Assembly (NCBI GenBank): GCA_013314815.1
Contig: JABUEY010000011.1
Location: 1 to 50,413 of the forward strand
DNA: 50,413 nucleotides
Source of the DNA: Syntrophobacteraceae bacterium
GTDB taxonomy: Bacteria; Desulfobacterota; Syntrophobacteria; Syntrophobacterales; Syntrophobacteraceae
Direction of reading: 5' to 3'
Under the pieces are notes generated by a model. The model searched no databases. It saw only the letters and a list, made by a program, of their open reading frames with translations, and was not told the DNA's origin. A program made the position numbers and the translations under genes. How positions within the stretch are numbered: position 1 is the stretch's first letter; each line of letters opens with the position of its first letter. Below, piece after piece: positions 17,031 to 25,512 of this stretch.

Positions 17031-17470
17031 GCAGATCTCCTTTTCATTTCCTCTTCTGGTAAGGCGAACCATTACTTATTACAGTTCAATTATTATTAAT
17101 CACTCGATGCAAAGAAGTCTCTAACCTCTCGAAGAAAAAAAGAAACCCATCTCCAGCATCGAGCTGACATCGCCTGCTTTCACCCTATTCTCATGAATCA
17201 ATGTTGTTCGGGCCAAACCCCCGCGTTTTCCTCCGGCAGGACTCATGGCCACACGGGATCCGGCATTGGATGGGCCAATCCGTTCAGGCGCGTATAATTA
17301 ACATAAAGGTCTAGGTTCGAAAACCCTTAATGGCACATGGAGGTGCTTTTTCGGTCGGTCGATGGGGTTGGGAGAGGACGGGGCCGGGTACATCCGTCGA
17401 AGGCACATGGAACGATCTGAACGAAGCACTGCCAAAACCGCAAGACCTCCTATGACAACGATGAAACAGG
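17031..17470. other. AT-rich intergenic region upstream of the selenoprotein
   Basis: About 440 bp. The part next to the selenoprotein is much richer in A and T than its surroundings (17075-17150) and likely contains its promoter, but no good hexamer pair is visible. A TATAAT at 17293-17298 on the plus strand lacks a -35 at usual spacing. No gene is seen. Confidence 0.45.
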
Positions 17471-17803
17471 TTAAATGGAGCGCAGCGTATCATCGAGTGA
17501 AGGTTGAATCACCAGCAGTGATGCGATACCCGAAAGATCGAAGACTTCCCGTATGTAATCCTTCATGGAACAGAGGCACAACTGCCCCTGGGTCTGTTTG
17601 AGTTCCTTCACGCATCGGATGAACACCCGAAGGCCCGCACTGGATATGTAGTCGACATCGCCCAGGTCGAGGACAAGCCGGTTCTCGCCGTTCTTGATGA
17701 GGTTGAGCAGTCTTTCCCCGAATTCGTCGGATGTATTCGAATCCAGCCGTCCTTTGAGAGTCAAGATCATGACATCGTTTTCTTTGCGCTCCAGCACTTC
17801 CAT
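17471..17803 (-). CDS. STAS-domain anti-sigma-factor antagonist (SpoIIAA/RsbV-like)
   Basis: 110 residues forming one STAS domain. The phosphorylation site motif DYISSAGLRV has the conserved serine that a partner kinase would modify. It starts behind GGAGAGG, 12 bp after the stop of the RsbW-like gene, so the two form a partner-switching pair. No sigma factor or PP2C phosphatase is present nearby; the target is therefore unknown and could be a sigma factor or an enzyme. Confidence 0.92.
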   Translation of the reverse strand: MEVLERKENDVMILTLKGRLDSNTSDEFGERLLNLIKNGENRLVLDLGDVDYISSAGLRVFIRCVKELKQTQGQLCLCSMKDYIREVFDLSGIASLLVIQPSLDDTLRSI

Positions 17804-17815
17804 CCGCGTCCTCTC

Positions 17816-18262
17816 CTATCTGTTGCATGCCGCCGAACCGGACTCGATGAGTTTCTTCCTGATCCGAACGATGTTCTTATCCTTGAATCGTTCATAATCC
17901 ATTTCGTCCATCAGGCTTCGAACCAGGTGAAGGCCGAGCCCGCCGATTCCCCGTTCCTCGATGGGACAATGGATATCAGGCCTCGTTGCGGTCAGGGGAT
18001 TGAACGGGCATCCGTCGTCTTCGACCTCAATGGTCACCGCCTCCGGTGCATACGCAATGTGTACGCTGATCAGGTGATTGCCGGCTTCGAGGTGCCCGTA
18101 TTTTATGGAATTGGTGATGAGTTCATCGAGGACCAGGTTGAGCACGAAGACGATCTTGTCGGGAAGATCATGGTCTCTGCCGAAGGAGCATATGATCTCC
18201 CGAAGGCGCTCCAACTCCGCCAGGTCCGCCTTCACCTCAAAAGAAACACTGTTTTCTGACAT
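17816..18262 (-). CDS. Anti-sigma regulatory serine kinase (RsbW/SpoIIAB-like)
   Basis: 148 residues of GHKL ATPase type. The N box is LVLDELITNSIKYG, the G1 box VEDDGCPFNP and the G2 box GIGGLGLHLVRSLMDEM. In the family it phosphorylates the STAS partner and binds a sigma factor when the partner is phosphorylated. It is the first intact gene of the pair. A truncated frame (18269-18490) ends 6 bp before its start codon, and its ribosome site lies inside that frame's last codons. Confidence 0.92.
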   Translation of the reverse strand: MSENSVSFEVKADLAELERLREIICSFGRDHDLPDKIVFVLNLVLDELITNSIKYGHLEAGNHLISVHIAYAPEAVTIEVEDDGCPFNPLTATRPDIHCPIEERGIGGLGLHLVRSLMDEMDYERFKDKNIVRIRKKLIESGSAACNR

Positions 18263-18268
18263 GCGATG

Positions 18269-18490
18269 TCAGTCCTGAAAGATCGCCATCCCCGGCATCA
18301 GCCGGCCTGACATGGGTTTGGAGCTGATAACCATATTCGCCTCCGATGAATCATAAGAGATCTCCCATACATCGTCAATCCATAATATAGAGCCTTCGTC
18401 GGGACGGGATGGAACAGGACTTTCGACGAGCGAACCGTGCGCCGCAAGGGTCGAGTCGAACACAAAGGCCGGGTCGTCTTCTTCGATATG
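18269..18490 (-). pseudogene. C-terminal gene remnant upstream of rsbW-like gene
   Basis: An open frame of 73 residues reads HIEEDDPAFVFDSTLAAHG and ends SGRLMPGMAIFQD. It has an ordinary soluble composition, but an in-frame TAG (18493-18491) stands immediately before it with no ribosome site for any internal start except a GTG at 18463. The dispersed-repeat sequence begins a few bases further upstream. It reads like the tail of a larger gene, perhaps a partner of the switch, cut off at the repeat. It may also be a short real gene starting at GTG, or chance. Confidence 0.35.
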
Positions 18491-18517
18491 CTACGGTTTC
18501 ACGAAAGTCTTTCGCGG

Positions 18518-18590
18518 GAATGACGGTGTTATTTTCTCGGCAAGGGCGGTGGGGTCTTCACAAGAATCACGGTGTTGTCTTCGTGGCAAG
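18518..18590 (+). repeat. Pair of 27-bp imperfect direct repeats of the GAATGACG family
   Basis: GAATGACGGTGTTATTTTCT (18518, continuing to 18544) and GAATCACGGTGTTGTCTTCG (18564, continuing to 18590) both end in GGCAAG and are spaced 46 bp apart. The TTCGCGGGAATGACG leading into the first matches the module at 5.4 kb. Confidence 0.65.
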
Positions 18591-18852
18591 CATGTTGGGG
18601 TATTCGATTTTGCCGTTTTATTCCTTGCCATGTATCGAGTTTCACATGTATAAGCTGTGAATAGTCCGCTGCCGCGGCGCGTCTTCAGATCCATCCGGTC
18701 CGCGGCATCTTAAGGGCAACAGTGCAGGCGACCTGTGTTTCCGGGCTTCGAGTGCGGCAGATTACCCGCGAAGCCCTGAGATGCCGGGCACCTGTTGTCT
18801 TCCAACCGTCGTTATTCTCAAGAGACATTCTTTACTCCATGAGGAGTTACGA

Positions 18853-21360
18853 ATGATCACCAAGCTCCCGCTGTCCTACTGGGTCAAGACAAGCAGCATG
18901 AAGCTGCAGTTCCTTCTTCTGGTCCTGATCATCATAACGGTGGGTGCCAGAGTCCTGCCGCTCGAGATGCAGAAGAAGATCGTGAACCAGGCCATCAGGC
19001 TTCAGAAGATCGACCTTCTCCTTCTTTACTGCAGCTTTTACATCGTGGCGGTTATCACGGCGAGCGGATTGAAATACGTCATCACCATCCTCCAGACACA
19101 CATCGGCCAGGAGGCCCTGAACAGGATCCGCAAGGGACTTTATGAACACATCCTCACTCTGCCGCTCAGTTTCTTCCACAAGTCTTCTCCCGGGATGGTT
19201 GTTTCGTCTCTTGTCACCGAGGTGGCGACAGCCGGTGAGTTCGTCGGCCAGGCGATCTCTACTCCGGTCACCAACCTGCTGACGCTTCTCGCTTTCGGCG
19301 CGTACATGTTTTACCTCAACCCCCTGCTTGCCGTTCTGAGCCTGGCTACTTATCCCATTGTCATCTTTCTTGTTCCCAAGCTGCAGGCGAGATCCAACAA
19401 GGCCAACAAGACCCGGGTGGACATCACCCGGAGGATGAGCAGCAAGGTGGATGAAGCCATATCCGGGATTCATGAGATACACGGCAACAACAGCCACGGA
19501 ATCGAAAACAGGAAATACGGCCGGATCGTGGATGAGCTGTTCAAAATAAGGATCGTCTGGATCCTTTACAAGAACGGAGTCAAGGTACTGAACAACTTCT
19601 TTCAGAACCTCGGGCCGTTCATCCTCTTTCTCGTGGGAGGCTACCTGGCCATTCAGGGGCGCTTCGACCTCGGTGCTCTCGTGGCGTTCCTTTCCGCTTA
19701 CGAGAAGCTTTACGACCCCTGGAAGGAACTCATGGATTTTTACCAGGTTTACCAGGACGCCAATGTGAGTTATGGCCGGATCATGGAATACTTCGATGTG
19801 GAACCCGAACATCTCCTGGCGCCGGTCGGCCGTGAAGTCTATTCCCTCAACGGGAGCATCGACGCCAAGGACGTGTCTTTCACCATTGCGGGAGGCATAC
19901 AGCTTCTCAAGCAGATCAACATGAACCTGAAGCCGGGTGAACATCTCGCCCTGGTGGGATTTTCCGGGAGCGGGAAGAGCACGCTCGCTCATTGCATCGG
20001 GCAGCTGCACAAGTACACGGGCGGCAGTATTCAGCTTGACGGCAAAGAGGTTTCGGAGCTGACCAAGAAGGACATCGCCAAAAACATGGGCATCGTTTCT
20101 CAGAAGCCTTTCATCTTCGATGGAACGATCAAGGAGAACCTGCTCTATTCGTGCGAGGCGCTCATCGATGAAGACAAGCCCGAGGAAAGGGAGAAACTTC
20201 CCGATCTCGACGAAACGATCCGTGTGCTGCAGCAGGTGGGCATCTTCGTGGACGTCCTGCGGTTCGGCCTCAATACGGTCCTGGAACTGGACCGGGACGA
20301 GGAGTTGACGCAGAAGCTCATTCGAGTGCGAGAGAGTTTTCAGAAGGAATTCGGCAGGGAACTTGCCGATTACTTCGAGTTTTTCGACGAGAGGAAGTAC
20401 CTGTACTATTCATCGGTGGCCGCCAACCTCATATTCGGAAGCCCCAGCCAGAAAGATTTTTCCACGGACCGCCTTCCGGAAAACCCCTATTTCCTGGATT
20501 TCCTCGATGAAGCCCAGCTCAAGATGCCGCTCATTCACCTGGGCCGCGACCTCGCCACCATGACCATCGATGTGTTGGGCAATCTCCCTCCCGATGAGGT
20601 CTTTTTCCGGCAAAGTCCCATATCCATCGACGAATTCGAAGACTACAAAGCCCTGGTCGGTCGGATCGAGGATGTGCGCATTCACGAGATCGATGAAGGC
20701 GACCGTCACATGCTGCTGAGGCTGGCGTTGCGTTTTGTTCCCGGCGTGCACAAATTGACCGCTCTGCCTCCGGTTCTCGAGAACCTCATCCTCGACGGAC
20801 GGTTCCTCTTCAAGGAAAAGATCGCCAGGGACAATCCCACTGCCATTACGTTTTACCGCATTACGGATTACATCTATTCCCAGACCATCCTCGACAACAT
20901 TCTGTTCGGAAAGCCCACCACCGACCATCCCAAGGCGCAGGAGCGCATCAATCAGAGCATCATTCAGCTGCTGGTCGAAGAAGATCTGCTCGAACGAATC
21001 GTCGAAATCGGAATGGAGTTCAACGTCGGCACAAAGGGTGACAGGCTTTCGGGAGGGCAGCGGCAAAAGCTGGCCATTGCCAGGGTCTTCCTGAAGAACC
21101 CGCCCATGCTCATCATGGACGAAGCCACGTCGGCCCTGGACAATGCCTCTCAGCAGCGCATCCAGAACCTTCTCGAAACCCGCTGGAAGGGCAAAAGCAC
21201 TCTCATAGCCGTTGTTCATCGCCTCGATATCATTAAGGGTTTTGACAAGGTCGCCGTGATGAAAGCAGGAAAGATCATGGAAATGGGGCCCTACGATGAA
21301 CTGATCTCCAGGAAGGGGTTGCTGTATGAACTCGTACACGGACCAAAATCAGGCACCTAG
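18853..21360 (+). CDS. ABC exporter (fused TMD-NBD) with a large insertion in the NBD
   Basis: 835 residues. Residues 1-310 form a six-helix type-IV exporter transmembrane domain. The NBD follows, with Walker A GFSGSGKST (about 369-377), Q-loop VSQKPF (about 414-419), signature LSGGQRQ (about 731-737), Walker B LIMDEATSALD and H-loop VVHR. The distance from Q-loop to signature is over 310 residues, whereas about 60-80 is usual. The extra segment (about 435-690) holds two more stretches like the one that follows a Q-loop (YYSSVAANLIFG, IYSQTILDNILFG). All catalytic motifs are intact, so it should be active. Start ATG 18853 is behind GAGGAG. It overlaps the next gene by 35 bp. Substrate unknown. 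Confidence 0.9.
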   Translation: MITKLPLSYWVKTSSMKLQFLLLVLIIITVGARVLPLEMQKKIVNQAIRLQKIDLLLLYCSFYIVAVITASGLKYVITILQTHIGQEALNRIRKGLYEHILTLPLSFFHKSSPGMVVSSLVTEVATAGEFVGQAISTPVTNLLTLLAFGAYMFYLNPLLAVLSLATYPIVIFLVPKLQARSNKANKTRVDITRRMSSKVDEAISGIHEIHGNNSHGIENRKYGRIVDELFKIRIVWILYKNGVKVLNNFFQNLGPFILFLVGGYLAIQGRFDLGALVAFLSAYEKLYDPWKELMDFYQVYQDANVSYGRIMEYFDVEPEHLLAPVGREVYSLNGSIDAKDVSFTIAGGIQLLKQINMNLKPGEHLALVGFSGSGKSTLAHCIGQLHKYTGGSIQLDGKEVSELTKKDIAKNMGIVSQKPFIFDGTIKENLLYSCEALIDEDKPEEREKLPDLDETIRVLQQVGIFVDVLRFGLNTVLELDRDEELTQKLIRVRESFQKEFGRELADYFEFFDERKYLYYSSVAANLIFGSPSQKDFSTDRLPENPYFLDFLDEAQLKMPLIHLGRDLATMTIDVLGNLPPDEVFFRQSPISIDEFEDYKALVGRIEDVRIHEIDEGDRHMLLRLALRFVPGVHKLTALPPVLENLILDGRFLFKEKIARDNPTAITFYRITDYIYSQTILDNILFGKPTTDHPKAQERINQSIIQLLVEEDLLERIVEIGMEFNVGTKGDRLSGGQRQKLAIARVFLKNPPMLIMDEATSALDNASQQRIQNLLETRWKGKSTLIAVVHRLDIIKGFDKVAVMKAGKIMEMGPYDELISRKGLLYELVHGPKSGT

Positions 21361-21847
21361 CGAATACCAGGGCAACTTGGAAATCCTCATGCAAATCCCG
21401 TTTTTCTCGGGGATGCCCATCGACGCCATGAAGCTCATCGCGTTCCTGTGCACCAGGGAAACCTTCAGGCCTGGAGATTACCTGTTCCAGGAAGGGGACG
21501 TGGATCCCCACGCCTACTTCTTCATCAAGGGCAAGGCGGTGCTCACCCTCTCGACGCCGGGAGACGAAATGGTCATTCGGGAATATTCAGAGAACGATTT
21601 CCTCGGAGGCCTGTCCATCCTGTGGATTTCCAAGCGCTTCTTCTCGCTCAAGGCCATAACGGACACCCGGTGCCTGGTCCTTGAACGAGACAGGTTCCAG
21701 AAGATCCTGGACCAGTTCCCCCAGATCGCCAGGCCTATCCTCGAGGAAATCTGCGCCTTCATACATGACTGGGAGTCGAGGCTGATCGGCTCGCATGCCG
21801 AAACATGTCCTCCATGCAGATCATCCCTCGGTTTGAGCCTGTTCTAG
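21326..21847 (+). CDS. Cyclic-nucleotide-binding-fold protein without DNA-binding domain
   Basis: 173 residues: one CNB (cNMP-binding) domain (about 20-140, with PGDYLFQEGDVDPHAYFFIKG) and a short helical C-terminus, but no helix-turn-helix. The phosphate-binding cassette reads FLGGLSIL...KRFFSLKA: the glutamate that holds the ribose is glycine and the residue after the arginine is not Ser/Thr, so canonical cAMP binding is doubtful. It starts inside the ABC exporter gene with GGAAGGGG before the ATG, so the two are translationally coupled and probably act together. Confidence 0.82.
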   Translation: MNSYTDQNQAPSEYQGNLEILMQIPFFSGMPIDAMKLIAFLCTRETFRPGDYLFQEGDVDPHAYFFIKGKAVLTLSTPGDEMVIREYSENDFLGGLSILWISKRFFSLKAITDTRCLVLERDRFQKILDQFPQIARPILEEICAFIHDWESRLIGSHAETCPPCRSSLGLSLF

Positions 21848-22173
21848 TCGACAGTGACCCGCCGTATCATCGAGTCCGAACAATTCCTGCCGAACACCGG
21901 GTGCCGCATGGAAGCCCGCCCGGTGTATTCGCCCCTCCGGATTTTCCCCTCTTGAATCCCTTTTCCGCAAGGCTCGACGCCACCGCCCGGCGATGCCTTC
22001 CCCCCCCTCGGCCCGGACTCCACCCGCTCCGACGCCTGCTGCTCTGGAAAGCTTTCAGCACGCATGATATAAAAAGCCCAGGAATGCGGCCCGAGATGTC
22101 CGCTCAGCCGGTTCCCGTCTGTGTCGCGGGCTTGTTTCGAATATCGGCCACATCAGGAGAGAAAGATCGAGGC
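21848..22173. other. Intergenic region before the small zinc protein
   Basis: About 325 bp. The plus frame is open through it but the translation is proline- and arginine-rich without family character, so I treat it as non-coding. No clear promoter or terminator is visible. Confidence 0.4.
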
Positions 22174-22401
22174 ATGGATCATTCACGAAAGAATTCTTCC
22201 GAGCGCAGCAAAAAGTGGAAGCGTTCCGGGAAATACGTCTGTGCGACATGCGACCGGGAGCAGTTGTTCTGCTGGACATGCCTGTGCGGATTCATGATCT
22301 GTTCAGACTGCATGGAAGAGAATTTCTGGGGCATGACCTGCAACGGGATCACCTGGACCTGCCCGGATTGTGGAGCAATCCGAAGCTTTGGAAACGACTG
22401 A
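22174..22401 (+). CDS. Small cysteine-rich zinc-ribbon-like protein
   Basis: 75 residues with a basic N-terminus and nine cysteines, arranged as CATC (23-26), CWTC plus C38, CSDC (43-46), C56 and CPDC (63-66). Pairs of CxxC suggest two zinc or iron sites. I do not recognise a named family. It lies 23 bp before the disulfide reductase gene and is likely co-transcribed. A redox or metal function with that enzyme is inference. A larger in-frame start exists at 21805 but has no support. Confidence 0.6.
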   Translation: MDHSRKNSSERSKKWKRSGKYVCATCDREQLFCWTCLCGFMICSDCMEENFWGMTCNGITWTCPDCGAIRSFGND

Positions 22402-22424
22402 CAATCCTTGAAAGGAACGCTGTA

Positions 22425-24164
22425 ATGGAAAGAAATCGCGTGGTCATCATCGGAGCCGTGGCACTCGGCCCCAAGGTGGCCTGCCGCCTGAAAAGACTCA
22501 GACCCGACTTCGACGTCCTCATGATCGACCAGGATGAATACATATCCTACGGGGGCTGCGGCATGCCCTATTTCATATCGGGGGACATCAGCGACGTTCG
22601 CGAACTGATGAGCACCAGTTTCCACATGGAGAGGACTCCGAAGTTTTTCGAAGATGCCAAGGACGTCCGCGTCATGATCCGCACGCGGGCGCTGGCCATA
22701 GACCGTGACGCTCGAACGGTGCTGGTCCGGAGCCTCTCCGGCGGATTGGAGGAGCAGATTCCCTACGACCGGCTGGTCCTGGCCACGGGCAGCCTGCCGA
22801 ACCGTCTCCCCATCCCGGGATCCGATCTTCCAGGAGTGGTGAGCCTGTCGAATCTGCAGTCCGCCGTCGCCATCAAGGAGAGGATATCGAGGGGCGAAGT
22901 GGAGAAGGCGGTCATTATCGGAGCGGGGGCTATCGGGTGCGAGATGGCCGAGGCGTTGACCGACCTGTGGGGCATCGAGACATCGGTGGTCGAAATTGCC
23001 GACCAGGTTTTGCCGGTCATTCTCGATCCCGGGCTCGCTCGCATGGTCGGGCAGCACATGGAGGAGAAGGGGGTTGGCCTGTATCTCGACGAAGCCGTGC
23101 GGGAAATCACCACGGAAAACGATGGCGGTGCGCTTCGAGTGGTCACATCCCGCCGCACCCTCGATGCCGACCTGGTGATCGCCTCGGTGGGAGTGCGCCC
23201 CAATTCCCAACTGGCGGCGGAGGCAGGGCTGCTGGTATCCCCGCGGGGAGGAATCGTCGTCAACCGGCGCCTTCAGACTTCCGACCCGCACATCTATGCA
23301 GGGGGGGACTGCATCGAAACCATGCACCTGGTCACAGGTAAACCGGTATTCTTTCCGCAGGGTTCCCTGGCAAACCGCCAGGGCAGGGTGATCGGGACCA
23401 ATCTTGCCGGCGGATATGCATCCTTCAACGGAGTGGTGGGGAGCTTTTCCATCAAGATCTTCGACCTGGCCGTAGCCTCCACGGGCATTCCCCGGGCGAC
23501 CGCCGCCATGGAGGGATATGATGCCGTCAACGCTCTAGTCGTCCAGGCAGACAGGGCTCACTTCTTCCCGACCCAGGACCTGATGTACCTTCAACTGACC
23601 GTCGATCGAAAAACGAGGCGCATACTGGGATCCCAGGGGATCGGGCATAACGGAGACGCCGTGGTGGGCCGCATCAACAGTATTGCCGCCATGCTGCCCT
23701 ACAGGCCTGTACTCGAAGACCTGTCCAATATGGAAGTGGCCTATTCACCGCCCTTTGCGTCGGCCCTCGACATCGTCAATGCCGCTGCAAACAATGCCGA
23801 AAACATCCTGGACGGCTACAACAAGCCCATCGATGCCGATGAGTTCCGCAGGTGTTTTCTGGAAGAAAAGGCGGACGACATGGTATGCCTGGATGTGAGA
23901 GCCCCCGCAAACGCTGGTCCTTTCGTGGAGCGTTTCGGTGACCGGTGGGTCAATATTCCCCAGGAGACACTCAGGCAGCGGCTAAATGACGTACCCGCGG
24001 ACAAGCGCCTGCTTGTGGTCTGCAACTCGGGTGTGCGATCCTACGAAGCGCTGCGGCAGTTGGAACATGCAGGCATCTGCAGCGCGGTAAACATTCAAGG
24101 GGGCATCGCCGCACTCAAGAAATCAGGGCTGCTCGATGCGGATGATCAAGGTGAAGACCGATAA
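22425..24164 (+). CDS. FAD-dependent CoA-disulfide/persulfide reductase with rhodanese domain
   Basis: 579 residues. An FAD Rossmann motif GAVALGPKVA opens the chain; the active-site cysteine is C45 in YGGCGMPYF; a second NAD(P) Rossmann motif is IIGAGAIGCE and the FAD-closing motif is IYAGGDC. The reductase dimer domain follows to about 450. A C-terminal rhodanese domain (about 475-570) has its catalytic cysteine in CNSGVRS. Fusions of this type (CoADR-Rhd, Npsr) reduce CoA disulfides, CoA persulfide or polysulfide. In a sulfate reducer it may detoxify or use zero-valent sulfur. It overlaps the next gene by 29 bp. Confidence 0.92.
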   Translation: MERNRVVIIGAVALGPKVACRLKRLRPDFDVLMIDQDEYISYGGCGMPYFISGDISDVRELMSTSFHMERTPKFFEDAKDVRVMIRTRALAIDRDARTVLVRSLSGGLEEQIPYDRLVLATGSLPNRLPIPGSDLPGVVSLSNLQSAVAIKERISRGEVEKAVIIGAGAIGCEMAEALTDLWGIETSVVEIADQVLPVILDPGLARMVGQHMEEKGVGLYLDEAVREITTENDGGALRVVTSRRTLDADLVIASVGVRPNSQLAAEAGLLVSPRGGIVVNRRLQTSDPHIYAGGDCIETMHLVTGKPVFFPQGSLANRQGRVIGTNLAGGYASFNGVVGSFSIKIFDLAVASTGIPRATAAMEGYDAVNALVVQADRAHFFPTQDLMYLQLTVDRKTRRILGSQGIGHNGDAVVGRINSIAAMLPYRPVLEDLSNMEVAYSPPFASALDIVNAAANNAENILDGYNKPIDADEFRRCFLEEKADDMVCLDVRAPANAGPFVERFGDRWVNIPQETLRQRLNDVPADKRLLVVCNSGVRSYEALRQLEHAGICSAVNIQGGIAALKKSGLLDADDQGEDR

Positions 24165-25467
24165 ACCTTCGAACACCGCCCCGGGGCAGGAAGCGTGGAG
24201 CGGGAATCCCGTGGGCCTGTTTTGGGAGCAGTCGCTGGTCTGGGGCATTCTTTGCGTGAAGACTCTCACCGACCTGGGAGTGCCTTTCCACCTGCTTGGC
24301 GCCGACGACATCCGAACAGGATGCCTGGAACGGTACCGCGTGCTTCTCGTGCCCGGCGGCTGGGCGTCTCACAAGGTGCGGGTGCTCGGAGATGCGGGAA
24401 GGACACGGATCGCGTCGTTCATCGAGCAGGGTGGAAGCTACATCGGCTTTTGCGGTGGAGCGGGCCTTGCCCTGTCGAGCCCTCCCTCTCTCGGTCTCGT
24501 TCCCCTCGAACGCATGCCTCTCACCAGGCGCCTGCCCAGCGCAAGCGGAACCATCCAGATCCGGGGCAATGAACATCATCCCGCCTGGAGGAACCTTCCT
24601 CCCGATATTCCGGTGTCTGTGTGGTGGCCGTCCCAGTTCGGTTCGAGCCAGTGTCCCGGATCCACCTGCGTGGCATCGTACTGGAAGACAGGAGCGGATT
24701 TCCAGGTGGCCGACATCCCGGTGAAGGAAGTGATTGCCGGCAACTTCCGTTGGCAGGACCTGGAACAGGCATACGGCATCAACCTCGACCCCGAACGGAT
24801 CCTCGGCCACCCGGCCATCCTGGAGGTCCGCTCGGGCAGAGGTCTGCTCATCCTTTCTTATCCGCACCTGGAAACACCGGGCGACACCTGGGGCAACCGG
24901 CTTCTTTTCAATATGCTGAGGTACCTCGACAGCGAAGCGGCCATGGCTCTTCCAAGCAGCGCCCCTCCCCCGCCTCCCTGCTTCGACGCACCTCCCGGCA
25001 GGGCCGCCGCCAGGGCCCTTGAGGCCGCATGGAGAGATGCCGCGAATCTCGTTGCATTCGGAGAGCAAAACCTGCTGTGGAATCGCCGCGGATCGTGGTT
25101 GCTTAACTGGCGCAGGGGCATTCGCGGGCTCGAATACGGCTTTCTCGAGGTCGCTCTGCGCTGCGCACTCGATCACCTGCCCGCTGGACCCGGCGGCGAC
25201 GCTCCCTACGATCCCTGGGTGGCACCAGCGCGGAAAATAGAAGTCGAAGTCCGCAAATTCTGTTCCATGGCAAGGGAATTGCTCGAGGAGGAAAAACCGG
25301 CGGCCCGCAACGGACAATTGTCCAAACTGGGCAAGGTGAACCGACGGGTGGACGATCTGCGTGCCAGGCTGTTCGGCACCCGGATGAATCACGGAGGCAT
25401 GTGCGCCCAGATCTTCGACGATCTCGACACGCTGCTGCTCCATCTTCTTCGCATGAACCGCCCCTGA
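24136..25467 (+). CDS. Glutamine-amidotransferase-like protein (biotin-ligase N-terminal type)
   Basis: 443 residues. Residues 1-275 resemble the class-I amidotransferase fold found at the N-terminus of eukaryotic-type biotin protein ligases (BPL_N): VLLVPGGWASHKV, then the nucleophile elbow YIGFCGGAGLAL with cysteine flanked by glycine, and late histidine LSYPHLETPGD. Residues 290-443 are a helical domain that I cannot name. No biotin-ligase catalytic domain is present. Substrate unknown. The start overlaps the reductase gene by 29 bp; ATG 24142 is an alternative. Overlap suggests coupled expression. Confidence 0.75.
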   Translation: MRMIKVKTDKPSNTAPGQEAWSGNPVGLFWEQSLVWGILCVKTLTDLGVPFHLLGADDIRTGCLERYRVLLVPGGWASHKVRVLGDAGRTRIASFIEQGGSYIGFCGGAGLALSSPPSLGLVPLERMPLTRRLPSASGTIQIRGNEHHPAWRNLPPDIPVSVWWPSQFGSSQCPGSTCVASYWKTGADFQVADIPVKEVIAGNFRWQDLEQAYGINLDPERILGHPAILEVRSGRGLLILSYPHLETPGDTWGNRLLFNMLRYLDSEAAMALPSSAPPPPPCFDAPPGRAAARALEAAWRDAANLVAFGEQNLLWNRRGSWLLNWRRGIRGLEYGFLEVALRCALDHLPAGPGGDAPYDPWVAPARKIEVEVRKFCSMARELLEEEKPAARNGQLSKLGKVNRRVDDLRARLFGTRMNHGGMCAQIFDDLDTLLLHLLRMNRP

Positions 25468-25512
25468 CGCGTCCCACGGGCAGGTATACGATTCTCCAGC
25501 CTCTTCATGTTC

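Noticed and set aside
17293-17298. TATAAT on the plus strand
   Set aside because: Nearest -35-like TTGGAT is 21 bp away and no plus-strand gene follows.
21805-22173. Upstream extension of the small zinc protein (in-frame ATG at 21805)
   Set aside because: The added 123 residues are proline/arginine-rich without family features and overlap the CNB gene.
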